Below, in pieces: positions 17,713 through 28,100 of a stretch of DNA of 44,660 nucleotides. The notes beneath the pieces are model-generated. The model was not told the DNA's origin and made no database searches. It saw only the letters and a list, made by a program, of their open reading frames with translations. Position numbers and translations under genes: made by a program. The stretch is from Lachnospiraceae bacterium UBA4631 (GTDB lineage Bacteria > Bacillota > Clostridia > Lachnospirales > Lachnospiraceae): NCBI GenBank assembly GCA_002406015.1, contig DHMX01000024.1:1-44660 (forward strand). The letters run 5' to 3'. The first letter of the stretch is position 1, and every line of letters begins with the position of its first letter.

Positions 17713-19551
17713 TTATTTCGACTGTGCATTTCTCTTTGCACGCATACGCATGGTTGGGTCTAATATCTTCTTACGGATTCTGAGACTCTTTGGGGTAATC
17801 TCCAATAATTCATCCGTATCTATAAATTCCAATGCCTGCTCTAAGCTTAAGATTCTTGGTGGCACCAGCTTCAAGGCATCATCCGAGCCGGAGGAACGGG
17901 TATTGGTCAAATGCTTGGTCTTACATACATTTACTTCTATATCGTCTGTCTTACCGTTTTGTCCGACTACCATACCGCCGTATACAGCTTCGCCCGGTCC
18001 GATAAATAAGGTTCCTCGTTCCTGTGCGTTAAATAAGCCGTAGGTAATACTGGTTCCGCTCTCGTATGCAATCAAAGAACCCTGATTCCGGTATTGAATG
18101 TCTCCTTTATATGGTCCATAGCCGTCAAAAATGGTATTGATGACACCGGTTCCCTTTGTAGAGGTCATAAACTCACTTCGGAATCCAATCAGTCCGCGTG
18201 ATGGGATGTTAAATTCCAACCGGATGTTACCGTCTGACATTGGTGCCATTCCCTGTAATTCTCCCTTACGCTGTGTCAGCATATTAATGACTGTACCGGA
18301 GAAGTCTTCCGGAACATCTACTACTGCTATTTCCATTGGCTCCAGCTTCTTGCCACGCTCATCGGTCTTATAGATTACCTCTGCCTTACTAACTGCAAAT
18401 TCATATCCTTCCCGACGCATATTTTCAATTAATACGGACAAATGAAGCTCGCCTCTGCCTGATACCTTATATGCTTCGGTGGTATCGGTTTCCTCTACCC
18501 GCAGGCTGACATCTGTATTTAACTCCCGGAACAGTCTGTCCCGAAGATGTCTGGAGGTAACGAATTTGCCTTCCTTTCCTGCCAACGGTGAATCATTTAC
18601 CATGAACTGCATGGATATTGTCGGCTCTGATATTTTCTGGAACGGAATCGGATTCGGTGCTTCCGGTGAACACAGAGTATCTCCGATATGAATATCGGCA
18701 ATTCCGGAAATTGCTACGATGGCTCCTATCTGTGCTTCATTTACTTCTACTTTATTTAAACCGTCAAATTCATATAATTTTCCGATTTTAACCTTCTGAT
18801 GCTTATCCGGGTCATGGTGATTTACCAGTACAACCTCCTGATTCAGCTTCAGGGAACCGTTATCTACCTTACCGACTCCGATTCTTCCTACATATTCATT
18901 GTAATCAATGGTACTAATCAATACCTGTGTCGGTGCTTCCGGGTCTCCCTCCGGTGCCGGAATATGCTCGATGATTGCATCAAATAACGGCTTCATATCG
19001 GTGCCGGCTGTATCTATATCCCTGCTTGCCACACCGGTCTTAGCAGACGCATAGATAAACGGACAATCCAACTGTTCATCACTGGCATCTAAATCCATCA
19101 GAAGCTCTAATACCTCATCCACTACCTCCTTCGGTCTTGCCTCCGGACGGTCAATCTTATTGATACATACAATTACGCTTAAGTTTAACTCCAATGCCTT
19201 TTTTAATACGAACTTTGTCTGCGGCATGGCTCCTTCAAAAGCATCTACTACCAAAATTACACCGTTTACCATTTTCAAAACACGCTCTACTTCTCCACCA
19301 AAGTCTGCATGTCCCGGTGTATCTATAATATTAATCTTATAATCTCCATATTTAACAGCCGTATTTTTAGAAAGAATTGTAATACCTCTTTCCCGCTCAA
19401 TATCATTCGAGTCCATGACACGTTCTGCCACTTCCTGATTCTCGCGGAATACGCCACTCTGCTTCAGCAATTCATCAACTAATGTGGTTTTTCCATGATC
19501 GACATGTGCAATAATTGCTACATTTCGAATATCCTCTCTTGCAATTTTCAT
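17713..19551 (-). CDS. typA: translational GTPase TypA/BipA
   Basis: The 612-residue ribosome-binding GTPase is involved in ribosome assembly and stress or cold adaptation. The G1 motif is AHVDHGKTT (residues about 15-23), G2 is the RGITILSKN region, G3 is DTPGHADFGGEVERV and G4 is NKIDRP. They are followed by domain II, the EF-G-like domains III and V, and the BipA-specific C-terminal domain (SGSDDALKLVPPR, LRIRKKIL). Length is standard. AGAAGG precedes the start. It lies 89 bp downstream of the yigZ-type gene in the same direction. Confidence 0.98.
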   Translation of the reverse strand: MKIAREDIRNVAIIAHVDHGKTTLVDELLKQSGVFRENQEVAERVMDSNDIERERGITILSKNTAVKYGDYKINIIDTPGHADFGGEVERVLKMVNGVILVVDAFEGAMPQTKFVLKKALELNLSVIVCINKIDRPEARPKEVVDEVLELLMDLDASDEQLDCPFIYASAKTGVASRDIDTAGTDMKPLFDAIIEHIPAPEGDPEAPTQVLISTIDYNEYVGRIGVGKVDNGSLKLNQEVVLVNHHDPDKHQKVKIGKLYEFDGLNKVEVNEAQIGAIVAISGIADIHIGDTLCSPEAPNPIPFQKISEPTISMQFMVNDSPLAGKEGKFVTSRHLRDRLFRELNTDVSLRVEETDTTEAYKVSGRGELHLSVLIENMRREGYEFAVSKAEVIYKTDERGKKLEPMEIAVVDVPEDFSGTVINMLTQRKGELQGMAPMSDGNIRLEFNIPSRGLIGFRSEFMTSTKGTGVINTIFDGYGPYKGDIQYRNQGSLIAYESGTSITYGLFNAQERGTLFIGPGEAVYGGMVVGQNGKTDDIEVNVCKTKHLTNTRSSGSDDALKLVPPRILSLEQALEFIDTDELLEITPKSLRIRKKILDPTMRMRAKRNAQSK

Positions 19552-19640
19552 AAATAGCCTTCTTTCATTATTCTATACATTCTTCTTTTTTCACAGCGAT
19601 TTACATTCTAACATAGAGCTTCTTCCTTGGCAAGATTGAG

Positions 19641-20261
19641 TTATGCAAATAGCTCTGCTAATTTTATAACTTCTATCGTGCCGCCGCTGACCTCCGTTAC
19701 CTGTTTTACAAATGCGGCATATTCCGGTGTATATACCCGGACTGTCATAATAACCTTATCGGTATACTCTGTATTCACAATTTCCGCATCGGTCTGCTCT
19801 ACGAGATATTTTAGCTTTCCCAAATCAGAATATTCTAATTCCATTTTTCCTTCTATCAATGAACGTACTGTGTGAACATCACTGGCGGCAATCCCGGCTC
19901 TGGCGGCTTCTGTATATGCCCGTACCAAGCCCCCGGTTCCAAGCAGTGTTCCTCCGAAATACCGGGTCACAACAATGCAGATATTTTTAATTCCGCTTCC
20001 TTTAATCACTTCCAGAATCGGTTTTCCGGCTGTTCCCTGCGGCTCTCCGTCATCCGAACAGCGTTCCAAGGGCTGTGCATCCGTTCCGATGCTGTATGCG
20101 AAACAATTATGTCTTGCATCATAATGCTGCTTCCGAATACGGTCTATAAATGCTACCGCTTCCTCTTCGGATGCCACAGATGCGGTATATCCGATAAATC
20201 TTGATTTCTTTTCAACAATTTCATCCGTTCCTCCGGACCGTATTGCCAGATATTCTTCCAT
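19641..20261 (-). CDS. yigZ: YigZ/IMPACT family protein
   Basis: The 206-residue cytoplasmic protein has an N-terminal UPF0029/IMPACT domain, with signature CFAYSIGTDAQPLERCSDDGEPQGTAG broken here only for clarity as residues about 58-84. It continues with VTRYFGGTLLGTGGLVRAYTEA and a C-terminal DUF1949 ferredoxin-like domain. Members bind nucleic acid or ribosomal partners; the precise role is unknown. The start at 20261 is chosen because GGAGG lies seven bases upstream. A longer frame to 20366 has no ribosome site and adds a non-family extension. Confidence 0.93.
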   Translation of the reverse strand: MEEYLAIRSGGTDEIVEKKSRFIGYTASVASEEEAVAFIDRIRKQHYDARHNCFAYSIGTDAQPLERCSDDGEPQGTAGKPILEVIKGSGIKNICIVVTRYFGGTLLGTGGLVRAYTEAARAGIAASDVHTVRSLIEGKMELEYSDLGKLKYLVEQTDAEIVNTEYTDKVIMTVRVYTPEYAAFVKQVTEVSGGTIEVIKLAELFA

Positions 20262-20431
20262 AGTAATCCTCCGTTTTTCATATCCTGCTATAGTATATCG
20301 TTTCCGAATTAGAAGTGCAATTCCAAACTGTATAGAATATGGTCTTTTCGGGTATATTCCACCCATATCCGTCGATTTTATGAAGAAACTATGACAGTTC
20401 TATTTTTTTTCTTTATTTCAAGAATCGAATT

Positions 20432-20440
20432 TGATATAAT
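20432..20440 (+). promoter_or_regulatory. extended -10 promoter of the PBP gene
   Basis: TGATATAAT, followed by AGGTG, 63 bases before the PBP start codon; the -35 is weak. The same TGATATAATAGGTG string occurs at 38555-38568 before the structured repeats. Confidence 0.55.
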
Positions 20441-20502
20441 AGGTGGGATGTATGATTTTGACGGCTAACACATTTCTTTCATACATATAAGGAGGTGCTT
20501 TC

Positions 20503-23418
20503 ATGAATTACAATAAAAATGGGGCAATAAAAAAGCAAAAGCATCTGGTTTCCAAGGCCAGTAAGAATAAACAAAAGGTTAAGGTTTCTGTTTTCAAAAT
20601 CTTTTTGGTATGCATTGTTGCTTTTGTAGCTGTCTGTGCGGGTGCAGGATTCGGTATGATAAATGGGATTCTGGACAACGCACCGGATATTGATGACATT
20701 AATGTTGTTCCGGAGGGCTTTCAGACCTGTATTTATAATCAGGACGGCGAACTGGTAACTACATTATCGAGTATTAATTCCAATCGTCAATATGTATATT
20801 ATAAGGACATTCCAAACGATTTGGTAAATGCTTATATTGCGATTGAGGATGAACGATTCCGCCAGCATAACGGTGTGGATATTCGCGGTATTATACGTGC
20901 GGCTGTAGAGGGTGTCCGAAACGGCTTCCACTTCGACCAGGGTGCCAGTACCATTACACAGCAGTTAATTAAAAATGAGGTCTTTAACGTTGGTATGGAC
21001 GAGGATACGTTTATGGAGTCCTTAGAGCGTAAGATTCAGGAGCAGTATCTGGCAATTGAATTAGAAAAGCGTCTGTCCAAGGACGAAATTCTGGAATATT
21101 ACTTAAACAGTATTTATCTGGGTCAGGGCTGCCATGGTATAGAAACTGCTTCCCAGACCTATTTCGGAAAGGATTTGTCAGAGCTAACCATTTCCGAATG
21201 TGCGGTCATTGCTGCTATTACACAGAACCCTTCTAAGTATGACCCGATTAAGCATCCGGATTTTAACGCAGAGCGTCGTCAAAGTGTTCTGAATAAAATG
21301 CTGGAATTAGAGTTTATTACCCAGTCTGAATACGATACTGCCTGTGCGGATGATGTTTATTCCCGCGTAGAGCTGCATTACGATACCGTCAGCGAGGATG
21401 AAAATGTTAATTCTTATTTCATTGATGCAACTATTAATGCTTTAACGGACCAGTTAATGAACGAATACGGTTATACCAAAACACAGGCATCCAATGCTAT
21501 CTATGCAGGTGGTTTGTCTGTATATATTACACAGGATGCAGCCATTCAGGAAATCTGTGATATGGTCTTAAATGACCCGGACAATTATCCTGCTACTACA
21601 CAGGTATCCCTATCCTACCAGCTTACCTTGGAGGATGCGGACAATAATCTGATTAACTTCAGTACCAATAACCTGTTAGCTCATTTTAAGGAAAAATCGG
21701 GCAATCCGAATTATTCTCTGATTTACTCCAGCGAAGAAGCCGCCAGAGCTGCTGCGGATGAATTTATGGCAGATATGATAGAGGAAAATCCGGGAAGCTC
21801 TCTTTATCTGGAAAATTATGATACAACTATACAGCCACAGATTTCATTTTCTCTAATGGATCAGTCTAACGGTCAGGTTAAGGCAATTGTCGGTGGACGT
21901 GGTGAGAAGAAAGGAAATCTGACTCTGAATCGTGCAACTGATTCCGCGAGACAGCCGGGTTCCTGCTTCAAGGTACTGGCAGCTTTCGTACCGGCATTGG
22001 ATGCTTCGGGCATGACCTTGGCAACGACCTATGAGGATGCTCCGTTTAACTATACAAATGGCCGTCCGGTTGCAAACTGGTGGGGTGGCAGCTATCGTGG
22101 CTTCAATTCTATACGGGATGCTATCCGGGATTCCATGAACGTCATTGCAGTTAAAACCATTACAGATGTAGGTCCTGAGGTATCGTTCCAATATCTGATT
22201 GATATGGGCTTTACTACTCTGGTTGAAAATGAAACCTATGCAGACGGTACTGTTTATTCCGATATTCAGCAATCCTTAGCCTTAGGTGGTATTACAAACG
22301 GTGTTACAAATGTGGAAATCAATGCCGCTTATGCATCCATTGCAAACTGCGGTGTGTATACGAAACCGATTTATTATACAAAGGTTCTCGACCATGACGG
22401 TAACGTGTTAATCGATAACCAGCCGGAAACCAAGCAGGTTATGCAGCCGACTACCGCATGGCTGTTAAATAACGCAATGAAGGATGTTATTACCTCCGGT
22501 ACCGGTGGTCCGTGTGCATTATCCAGCGGAATGCCTGTATCCGGTAAGACCGGTACTTCTTCTAAGGACTATGATTTGTGGTTCTGCGGTTCGACCCCTT
22601 ACTACACAGCTTCTATCTGGCTGGGATATGATATTAATACCTCTCTGCCGGCAGGAAGCGGAAGCCTGCATGAGCGGATGTGGTCCAAGATTATGCAGCA
22701 GATTGTAGAATTAGAAGGACAGGAAATCAAGGACTTCCCGAAGGTAGACGGTATTACCAGTGCAACCGTATGTAAAACTACCGGACTTCTGCCGAAGGAT
22801 GGTTGTGAAACAAAGACGGAATATTTTGCAGTCGGTACGGTTCCGACCGTAACCTGTGGTGCGGAAACCATTCAGATGTGTGAGGAATCAAATCTTCCGG
22901 CAACGGATAATTGTCCAAGTACCTACTCCCTGACTTATTTTGTAGAGGAGGATGGTTCTATCTATCTTCCGTATGCATTTCAGGATAAGGGTATTCCGGA
23001 TGGTTTTCAGGATATGACCTGTGATTTACACGCTTCTTCGGATTCATCTACGGCTGAGAACCCAGACGGAAACGGCTATGTAATTACCTCTTCTGTCAAC
23101 GGTACAGGCGGAACGATTACGGAAAGTGCTCAGGTTCCTGCCGGCGGCTCCAAAGCCTTTTATATCACACCGGCAGACGGATATAAGATTGCTGATGTTA
23201 TCGTAGATGGCAACAGTGTGGGTCCTGTTTCTGTATACACCTTTAAGGATGTATTAAAGAATCATACGATTGTAGTTAAGTTTACTGCTACCGGCGGCAA
23301 CAACCCGGCAACGGAAACCACAACATCGACTCCGACTACTACGACTACAGAAGCTACTACGACAACCACCACAGAGGCAACAACGGAGCCAACATCGGAA
23401 GCTCCGCCGACACCTTAG
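20503..23418 (+). CDS. class A penicillin-binding protein (bifunctional peptidoglycan glycosyltransferase/transpeptidase)
   Basis: The 971-residue membrane-anchored enzyme polymerises and cross-links peptidoglycan. A basic cytoplasmic tail and one membrane helix (about 32-55) precede the GT51 domain, with catalytic Glu115 in EDERFRQHNGVD and GASTITQQLIKN at 148-159. The transpeptidase domain has SxxK at Ser487-Lys490 (RQPGSCFK), SxN at 544-546 (SMN) and KTGT at 682-685, so it should be active. After about residue 860 comes a bacterial-repeat-like beta module (GYKIADVIVDG, KNHTIVVKF), then a Thr-rich tail of about 35 residues. This tail is probably wall-spanning and perhaps glycosylated. AAGGAGG precedes the start. 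Confidence 0.97.
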   Translation: MNYNKNGAIKKQKHLVSKASKNKQKVKVSVFKIFLVCIVAFVAVCAGAGFGMINGILDNAPDIDDINVVPEGFQTCIYNQDGELVTTLSSINSNRQYVYYKDIPNDLVNAYIAIEDERFRQHNGVDIRGIIRAAVEGVRNGFHFDQGASTITQQLIKNEVFNVGMDEDTFMESLERKIQEQYLAIELEKRLSKDEILEYYLNSIYLGQGCHGIETASQTYFGKDLSELTISECAVIAAITQNPSKYDPIKHPDFNAERRQSVLNKMLELEFITQSEYDTACADDVYSRVELHYDTVSEDENVNSYFIDATINALTDQLMNEYGYTKTQASNAIYAGGLSVYITQDAAIQEICDMVLNDPDNYPATTQVSLSYQLTLEDADNNLINFSTNNLLAHFKEKSGNPNYSLIYSSEEAARAAADEFMADMIEENPGSSLYLENYDTTIQPQISFSLMDQSNGQVKAIVGGRGEKKGNLTLNRATDSARQPGSCFKVLAAFVPALDASGMTLATTYEDAPFNYTNGRPVANWWGGSYRGFNSIRDAIRDSMNVIAVKTITDVGPEVSFQYLIDMGFTTLVENETYADGTVYSDIQQSLALGGITNGVTNVEINAAYASIANCGVYTKPIYYTKVLDHDGNVLIDNQPETKQVMQPTTAWLLNNAMKDVITSGTGGPCALSSGMPVSGKTGTSSKDYDLWFCGSTPYYTASIWLGYDINTSLPAGSGSLHERMWSKIMQQIVELEGQEIKDFPKVDGITSATVCKTTGLLPKDGCETKTEYFAVGTVPTVTCGAETIQMCEESNLPATDNCPSTYSLTYFVEEDGSIYLPYAFQDKGIPDGFQDMTCDLHASSDSSTAENPDGNGYVITSSVNGTGGTITESAQVPAGGSKAFYITPADGYKIADVIVDGNSVGPVSVYTFKDVLKNHTIVVKFTATGGNNPATETTTSTPTTTTTEATTTTTTEATTEPTSEAPPTP

Positions 23419-23457
23419 TATATATAACCTAGTATAAGTTTTAATGAAACTGCAAAA

Positions 23458-23495
23458 AGCAGATGTGAGGCTGAATGCTTCGCATCTGCTCTTTA
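23458..23495 (+). terminator. terminator after the PBP gene
   Basis: An 8-10 bp stem (from 23458-23465 with 23483-23490) is followed by CTTTATTTAT. It lies between the convergent PBP gene and spoVAE. Confidence 0.75.
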
Positions 23496-23530
23496 TTTAT
23501 ATCAAAGAATAAATCCCGGGATTTATTCCA

Positions 23531-23887
23531 TTACTTTTTCATCTTTGGTTTAAAGATTAAGGATGCCAGATAGGAAAATATCAGTGCTGCGGAGGTTCCT
23601 ACGGCCGCCATTTTGAAGCCGCCCCGGAATAACCCGATAAAACCGTCTGCATCAACCGCCTCCCGAATCCCCTTCCAGAGGTTATAGCCAAAGCCTGTAA
23701 GCGGTACTGCCGCCCCTCCTCCGGCAAATTCCAGTAACGGTTCATATAAGCCTACAGCTCCCAGTATAGCCCCGGTACATACCAGTGTTACCATAACCCT
23801 GCCGGGCAGCATCTTAGTTGTATCCATTAGTATCTGCGATAATACACAAATAGCTCCGCCGATTACAAACGCCCATACATAATTCAT
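23531..23887 (-). CDS. spoVAE: stage V sporulation protein AE (SpoVAEb type)
   Basis: The 118-residue polytopic protein of the SpoVA channel moves Ca2+-dipicolinic acid into the forespore and out at germination. It has three to four hydrophobic helices and the family phrases LYEPLLEFAGGGAAVPLTGFGYNLWKG (positions about 47-73) and a C-terminal SLIFKPKMKK. Its start overlaps the end of spoVAD by four bases (ATGA). A GGGGGG-rich ribosome site lies inside the spoVAD end. Confidence 0.95.
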   Translation of the reverse strand: MNYVWAFVIGGAICVLSQILMDTTKMLPGRVMVTLVCTGAILGAVGLYEPLLEFAGGGAAVPLTGFGYNLWKGIREAVDADGFIGLFRGGFKMAAVGTSAALIFSYLASLIFKPKMKK

Positions 23888-24906
23888 TTCTTCACCCCCC
23901 GATTCTCAATCATAATTCCATGTGCAATTCCCGGAACCGATTGCCCTTCGTTAAAGCTTACCGGAGACAGTAAGGCACCTGTCGGAACAAATAATATCCG
24001 GTTCCATTCCCGGTGCTTTAATTTGTCCAGTATCATTCCTGCTAATGTTACGGCAGAGCAACCGCATCCGGAGCCGCCGCTGTGCGTATCCTGTTCACTG
24101 TTATCATAGATTTCGATTCCGCAATCCATATGCTGGTCCATAATGTCATATCCGTTATCATTTAACAGCTTTATCAAAATTCCTTTTCCTACCTTTCCTA
24201 AATCACCGGTAATAATCCGGTCATAGTAGTCCGGCTGTATCTGGAAATCCTGTAGATTCTGATAGATTAGGGATGCTGCTGCCGGTGCCATAGCTGCACC
24301 CATGTTCATAGAATCCCGTATTCCGTAATCTGTAATTGTGCCGGTGGTAATGCCTCTGATTACAATATCTCCCGGTTGAGCTGACAGTATAAAGGCACCA
24401 CTTCCTGTAACCGTCCAGGTAGCACTAAGGGGTCTTTGATTGCCGTACTCCAAGGGAAACCGAAATTGCTTCTCCGCACTTCCGAAGTGACTGGATGCAA
24501 CTGTCAACACCTGTTCTGCGTATCCTGCTGCCACAGTCATTGCTCCTAATGCCAGACCTTCTCCCGCAGTCGAGCAGGCACCATATAATCCAAACATCGG
24601 AATATCCATGTCTTTTACACCAAATGTAGATGCAATTAATTGTCCTAACAAATCTCCTGCAAATACATAGCGAATATCTTCTTTTTTCAATCCCGACTTT
24701 TCAATGGCTTTCATACATGCCTGATGTACCAGTTCACTTTCGCCTTCCTCCCATGAATCTTTTCCCAGTAATGGGTCCTCCACTATTACATCATAATAAT
24801 TAGATAGCGGACCATCCCCTTCTTTTTTGCCTACGACAGAAGCACTGCTTAAAATGCAAGGCGGCTGCTCAAATTCTAAGCTTTGCTTTCCTATTGTTTG
24901 CTGCAT
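23884..24906 (-). CDS. spoVAD: stage V sporulation protein AD
   Basis: The 340-residue thiolase-fold protein is the dipicolinic-acid-binding member of the SpoVA complex. Visible family features are PPCILSSASVVGKKEGDGPL at the N-terminus, FGLYGACSTAGEGLALGAM around the thiolase-like cysteine, the HFGSAEKQFRFPLEYGNQRP segment, ITGDLGKVG, and the GGSGCGCSA C-terminal motif. The start is at 24906 because GGAGGTGAAGAC lies directly upstream; the frame extends to 24984 without a ribosome site. spoVAC, which normally precedes spoVAD, is not here: the next upstream gene is the giant surface protein with its own terminator. Confidence 0.96.
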   Translation of the reverse strand: MQQTIGKQSLEFEQPPCILSSASVVGKKEGDGPLSNYYDVIVEDPLLGKDSWEEGESELVHQACMKAIEKSGLKKEDIRYVFAGDLLGQLIASTFGVKDMDIPMFGLYGACSTAGEGLALGAMTVAAGYAEQVLTVASSHFGSAEKQFRFPLEYGNQRPLSATWTVTGSGAFILSAQPGDIVIRGITTGTITDYGIRDSMNMGAAMAPAAASLIYQNLQDFQIQPDYYDRIITGDLGKVGKGILIKLLNDNGYDIMDQHMDCGIEIYDNSEQDTHSGGSGCGCSAVTLAGMILDKLKHREWNRILFVPTGALLSPVSFNEGQSVPGIAHGIMIENRGVKK

Positions 24907-24962
24907 GTCTTCACCTCCAATATAATATCTATTATTCCGACATTTTCGTAATCTATGTGAAA

Positions 24963-25020
24963 GCAAGAAAAAAATAACTGGCAAATATTCCGGTTATTTC
25001 CAGATTATTTACCAGTTATT
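24963..25020 (-). terminator. terminator of the giant surface-protein gene
   Basis: On the minus strand a 15-bp stem (25020-25006 with 24987-24973, one G/T pair) is followed by a T run (24975-24969). It separates the giant gene from spoVAD. Confidence 0.88.
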
Positions 25021-25139
25021 AGTTTTGCGTTTTTTGTATATTTGTTATTTTTATGATTGGTGCTTATTTATTTTTTTGCTATTTTGCTTAATTTATTTTT
25101 GGCTATTGACCTTTTGTTTATGTTTTTTAATTACAATTG

Positions 25140-28100
25140 CTATTGGTTTGGGCTATCATTTTTGCTTATCGGTTTATGATTTGTTTTCTTTTGTCTGCCT
25201 GCCATAATAACTATCACCAAACCTGCTGCCGCCAAAAGAACAACTGCCATAACAACCCAAATCCATGCATGATTGCTTGTTTGTGCGGTCTGCATCTGCA
25301 TTCCATCTATTCCCTGCTCCTGCGGATTCATCGGCTCTCTATCAATTATAATCGTATAATCGGATGCATGGGTAAATGTCAATTCCGCATTTCCTGCTTC
25401 ATCAATCATTCCGGCACACATAAACTCAAGTTCCTCGCTCTCTGGATTATAATAGAACAGATTTGCATAAAGCCCTGCATTCTTTCCATCCATTTGAATC
25501 GTCAAAATGGCAGTAAAGCCAAACTCTCCATCATAGGCAAGGGTCAGGTTCATATAATACCGTTCTCCGGTAATGTTATTAATAATTTCTACCGGAATGG
25601 TTTTTCCTGCCTTTTCCCCTGTTGTCACGCCAAGGTCAATGTCCTTTACCTTCTGTGCCGTTACGCTCAAACCATTTACGGTCCATAAAATGCCGTCACC
25701 CATATCAAAGATTATGGTTACATCGCGGTCTTTTATGCTGTCAAATATCTCTCCCGGAACCATAGTTGTTCCGTTCATATCCACCTGAATCGTTTCCCCT
25801 TCGGCTGCGGTTCCCAACTGTTCCATTATAATCTGCCAGCCTTCTTTTCCGTTTCCGTCCTTAATAAATGGATTTCCCGGTTCTTGGCTTATATTAGAGT
25901 CCGACCCGTTTTGTATAGCACTGTTCCCGGCTGTATTTTCTGCGGTTTTGTTACTTCCGGTGGTCTGCGTTCCGCTTCCAGTTGTTTGCGGTCTGCTTTC
26001 GGTTGTCTGTGCTTCGCTTTCAGTGGTCTGTGATTCACTTTCGGTTGTCTGCGGTTTTCTTTCGGTCGTTCCTTCTGTCGTTCCCGATTGTCCGTTATTG
26101 TTATCATTATCTCCCGGCTGTGCATCACCGCTACTTGCACGTACAACAGTGATACTTATGGTTGTCATTTTATAATTAGCTTTATCTGCCCCTGTATAAA
26201 TGGCGTCTCCTATTTTTGCAACTCCGCTTTCCAGTTTCTGGGATTTATCTGCCCATTCCCAGCCCTGCGGTAATGTTACATCACCAAGGGTTTTACAACT
26301 GCTTTCTACGGTCATTTGCGTTCCCGGTACATATGGTGGCTTATCTGCCTGATTTACGACTACCGTAACTATACCGCTCATACCCTTATAGGCTACCGCA
26401 TCCTCCGGTGTAAAGATATATTCAGCCTGATATATGCCTGCCTCCGGCATCGTATCCGGTTCCTTCCATTTAAGGATTCCCGCTACTGCTGTATGCGTGC
26501 CTTCTTCATAAAATACTACCTTCTTAAAGCCCAAAGCCGAGAGCTTCTCACCATAGGTCAACGCCCCGGCTGCTTCAACCTTCGTACCTTCCGCTAACTG
26601 AACTGTCTTTTGTTCTACTATTTCTAAGTTAAAGACAAGTCCATTTCCGTTATTAATCGTACAGTTTTCGCTCATTACCGGAATCGTTACTGTTGCTGTT
26701 TTTGGCTCATAGGTTGCCTGTGGTGCTATTTTATACAGGATTTCTTCCTCCTGCTCATATGGCAGCGTTTCAAAAAATTCTGTATTTGCCACATCATTCG
26801 TTACCGGTGTTCCGTTTATAGTGATTATCATTCCGCTTACTGCAGCTTCATTTGTGCCGCCATCACCATAGGTGATTGCACCCAGCCGTTTTGCATTTAA
26901 ACTGTTTTCGGAAATCATATTATACGCAACCTGACTTCCGAGCGTATAACTAAAGCTTCTCTTAAGTTCCGGTATTGTCACATTATCCTTGGCAATATTT
27001 ACCTTTACCGTAAGTACATCTCCTCCGGTATAATTCTTCGTTTCTGGCAATATAATTCTAATCTCTGCACTTCCGGCACCCTTTAATGTCACCTTGCCAT
27101 CCGTAGAAATAGAAAGCAGCTTTTCAGCAACATCCGCATCGGCAATTGATACGCCGTTTCCATTCTCTGCCTTTGTTACTTCATACTGAAGTGCGGCTTC
27201 CGAATGATTTGCGGAAACACCCAGATAGAAGCTTGCATACTCACCGGCATATCGGTATTGCACATTCTGAATATCTTTATAGGCAGCCCCTTGTATCAGC
27301 CGTCCTTGTGCCTGCGTAATATGCAGGGTTCCTGTTTCCTTTGCATTGCCGGTATCCGCCAGATTCTCATAATATCTTGCCGTTACAGCGTAATTACCGC
27401 TATCCGAGATTACTGTAAAGTCATAATCCCCCACATCAGAGGTCTTTGCTGCTTCTGTTTTCAAAGTAAGAGTTGCTGCAAGCATCTCTTTCGTATCAGC
27501 CCCTACTAATCCGCTATCCGCAGCTATTGCAAATTCTATCTGTGGGAGGTCGCTACCGTACGAAGTGGACATATCTTCCACATGAATAACAAGCGGACGC
27601 TTTGCAATTACAGGAATCACATTTACTATAACGCTTTCATATGTATCTCCGTAGGTCGCTGCATCCGGTGTAAATGTCACCTGACAGGTTGTTGTACCGC
27701 CAATCTGTAACAGGGTATTACCGGTATCTGTAACCTTCCACTCACCGGTAATTACCTCATCACCATACTTAGCAACACCATCCTTTGTTACGATTAAGTC
27801 CTTCGCTGTATCTCCGTAGATACCGCTTACCTCAGGTAAAGAATCTACCCTTGGCATTGCCTTTGTGGTTGTGAAGGACTGAACGACTACCTGCGACATA
27901 TTACCGGCTTTATCAAAGGCTGCCAGCCAAAGCATACATTCCTTGCTTGGTTTCAGTCCGGTAATATCAAACTCATTTATGCCTTCTGTTCCTTCTATCC
28001 GATACACCGTTTTATAATCACTCGGCGTAATCAAATAGTTGCCACTGGCTTCTCCTTCTGAAACATTTGGTATCCATATGTCATTTTCTTTTACAGCAAA

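Noticed and set aside
25140..25300. Sortase LPXTG anchor on the giant surface protein
   Set aside because: The C-terminus has a membrane helix and basic tail but no LPXTG-like motif before it.
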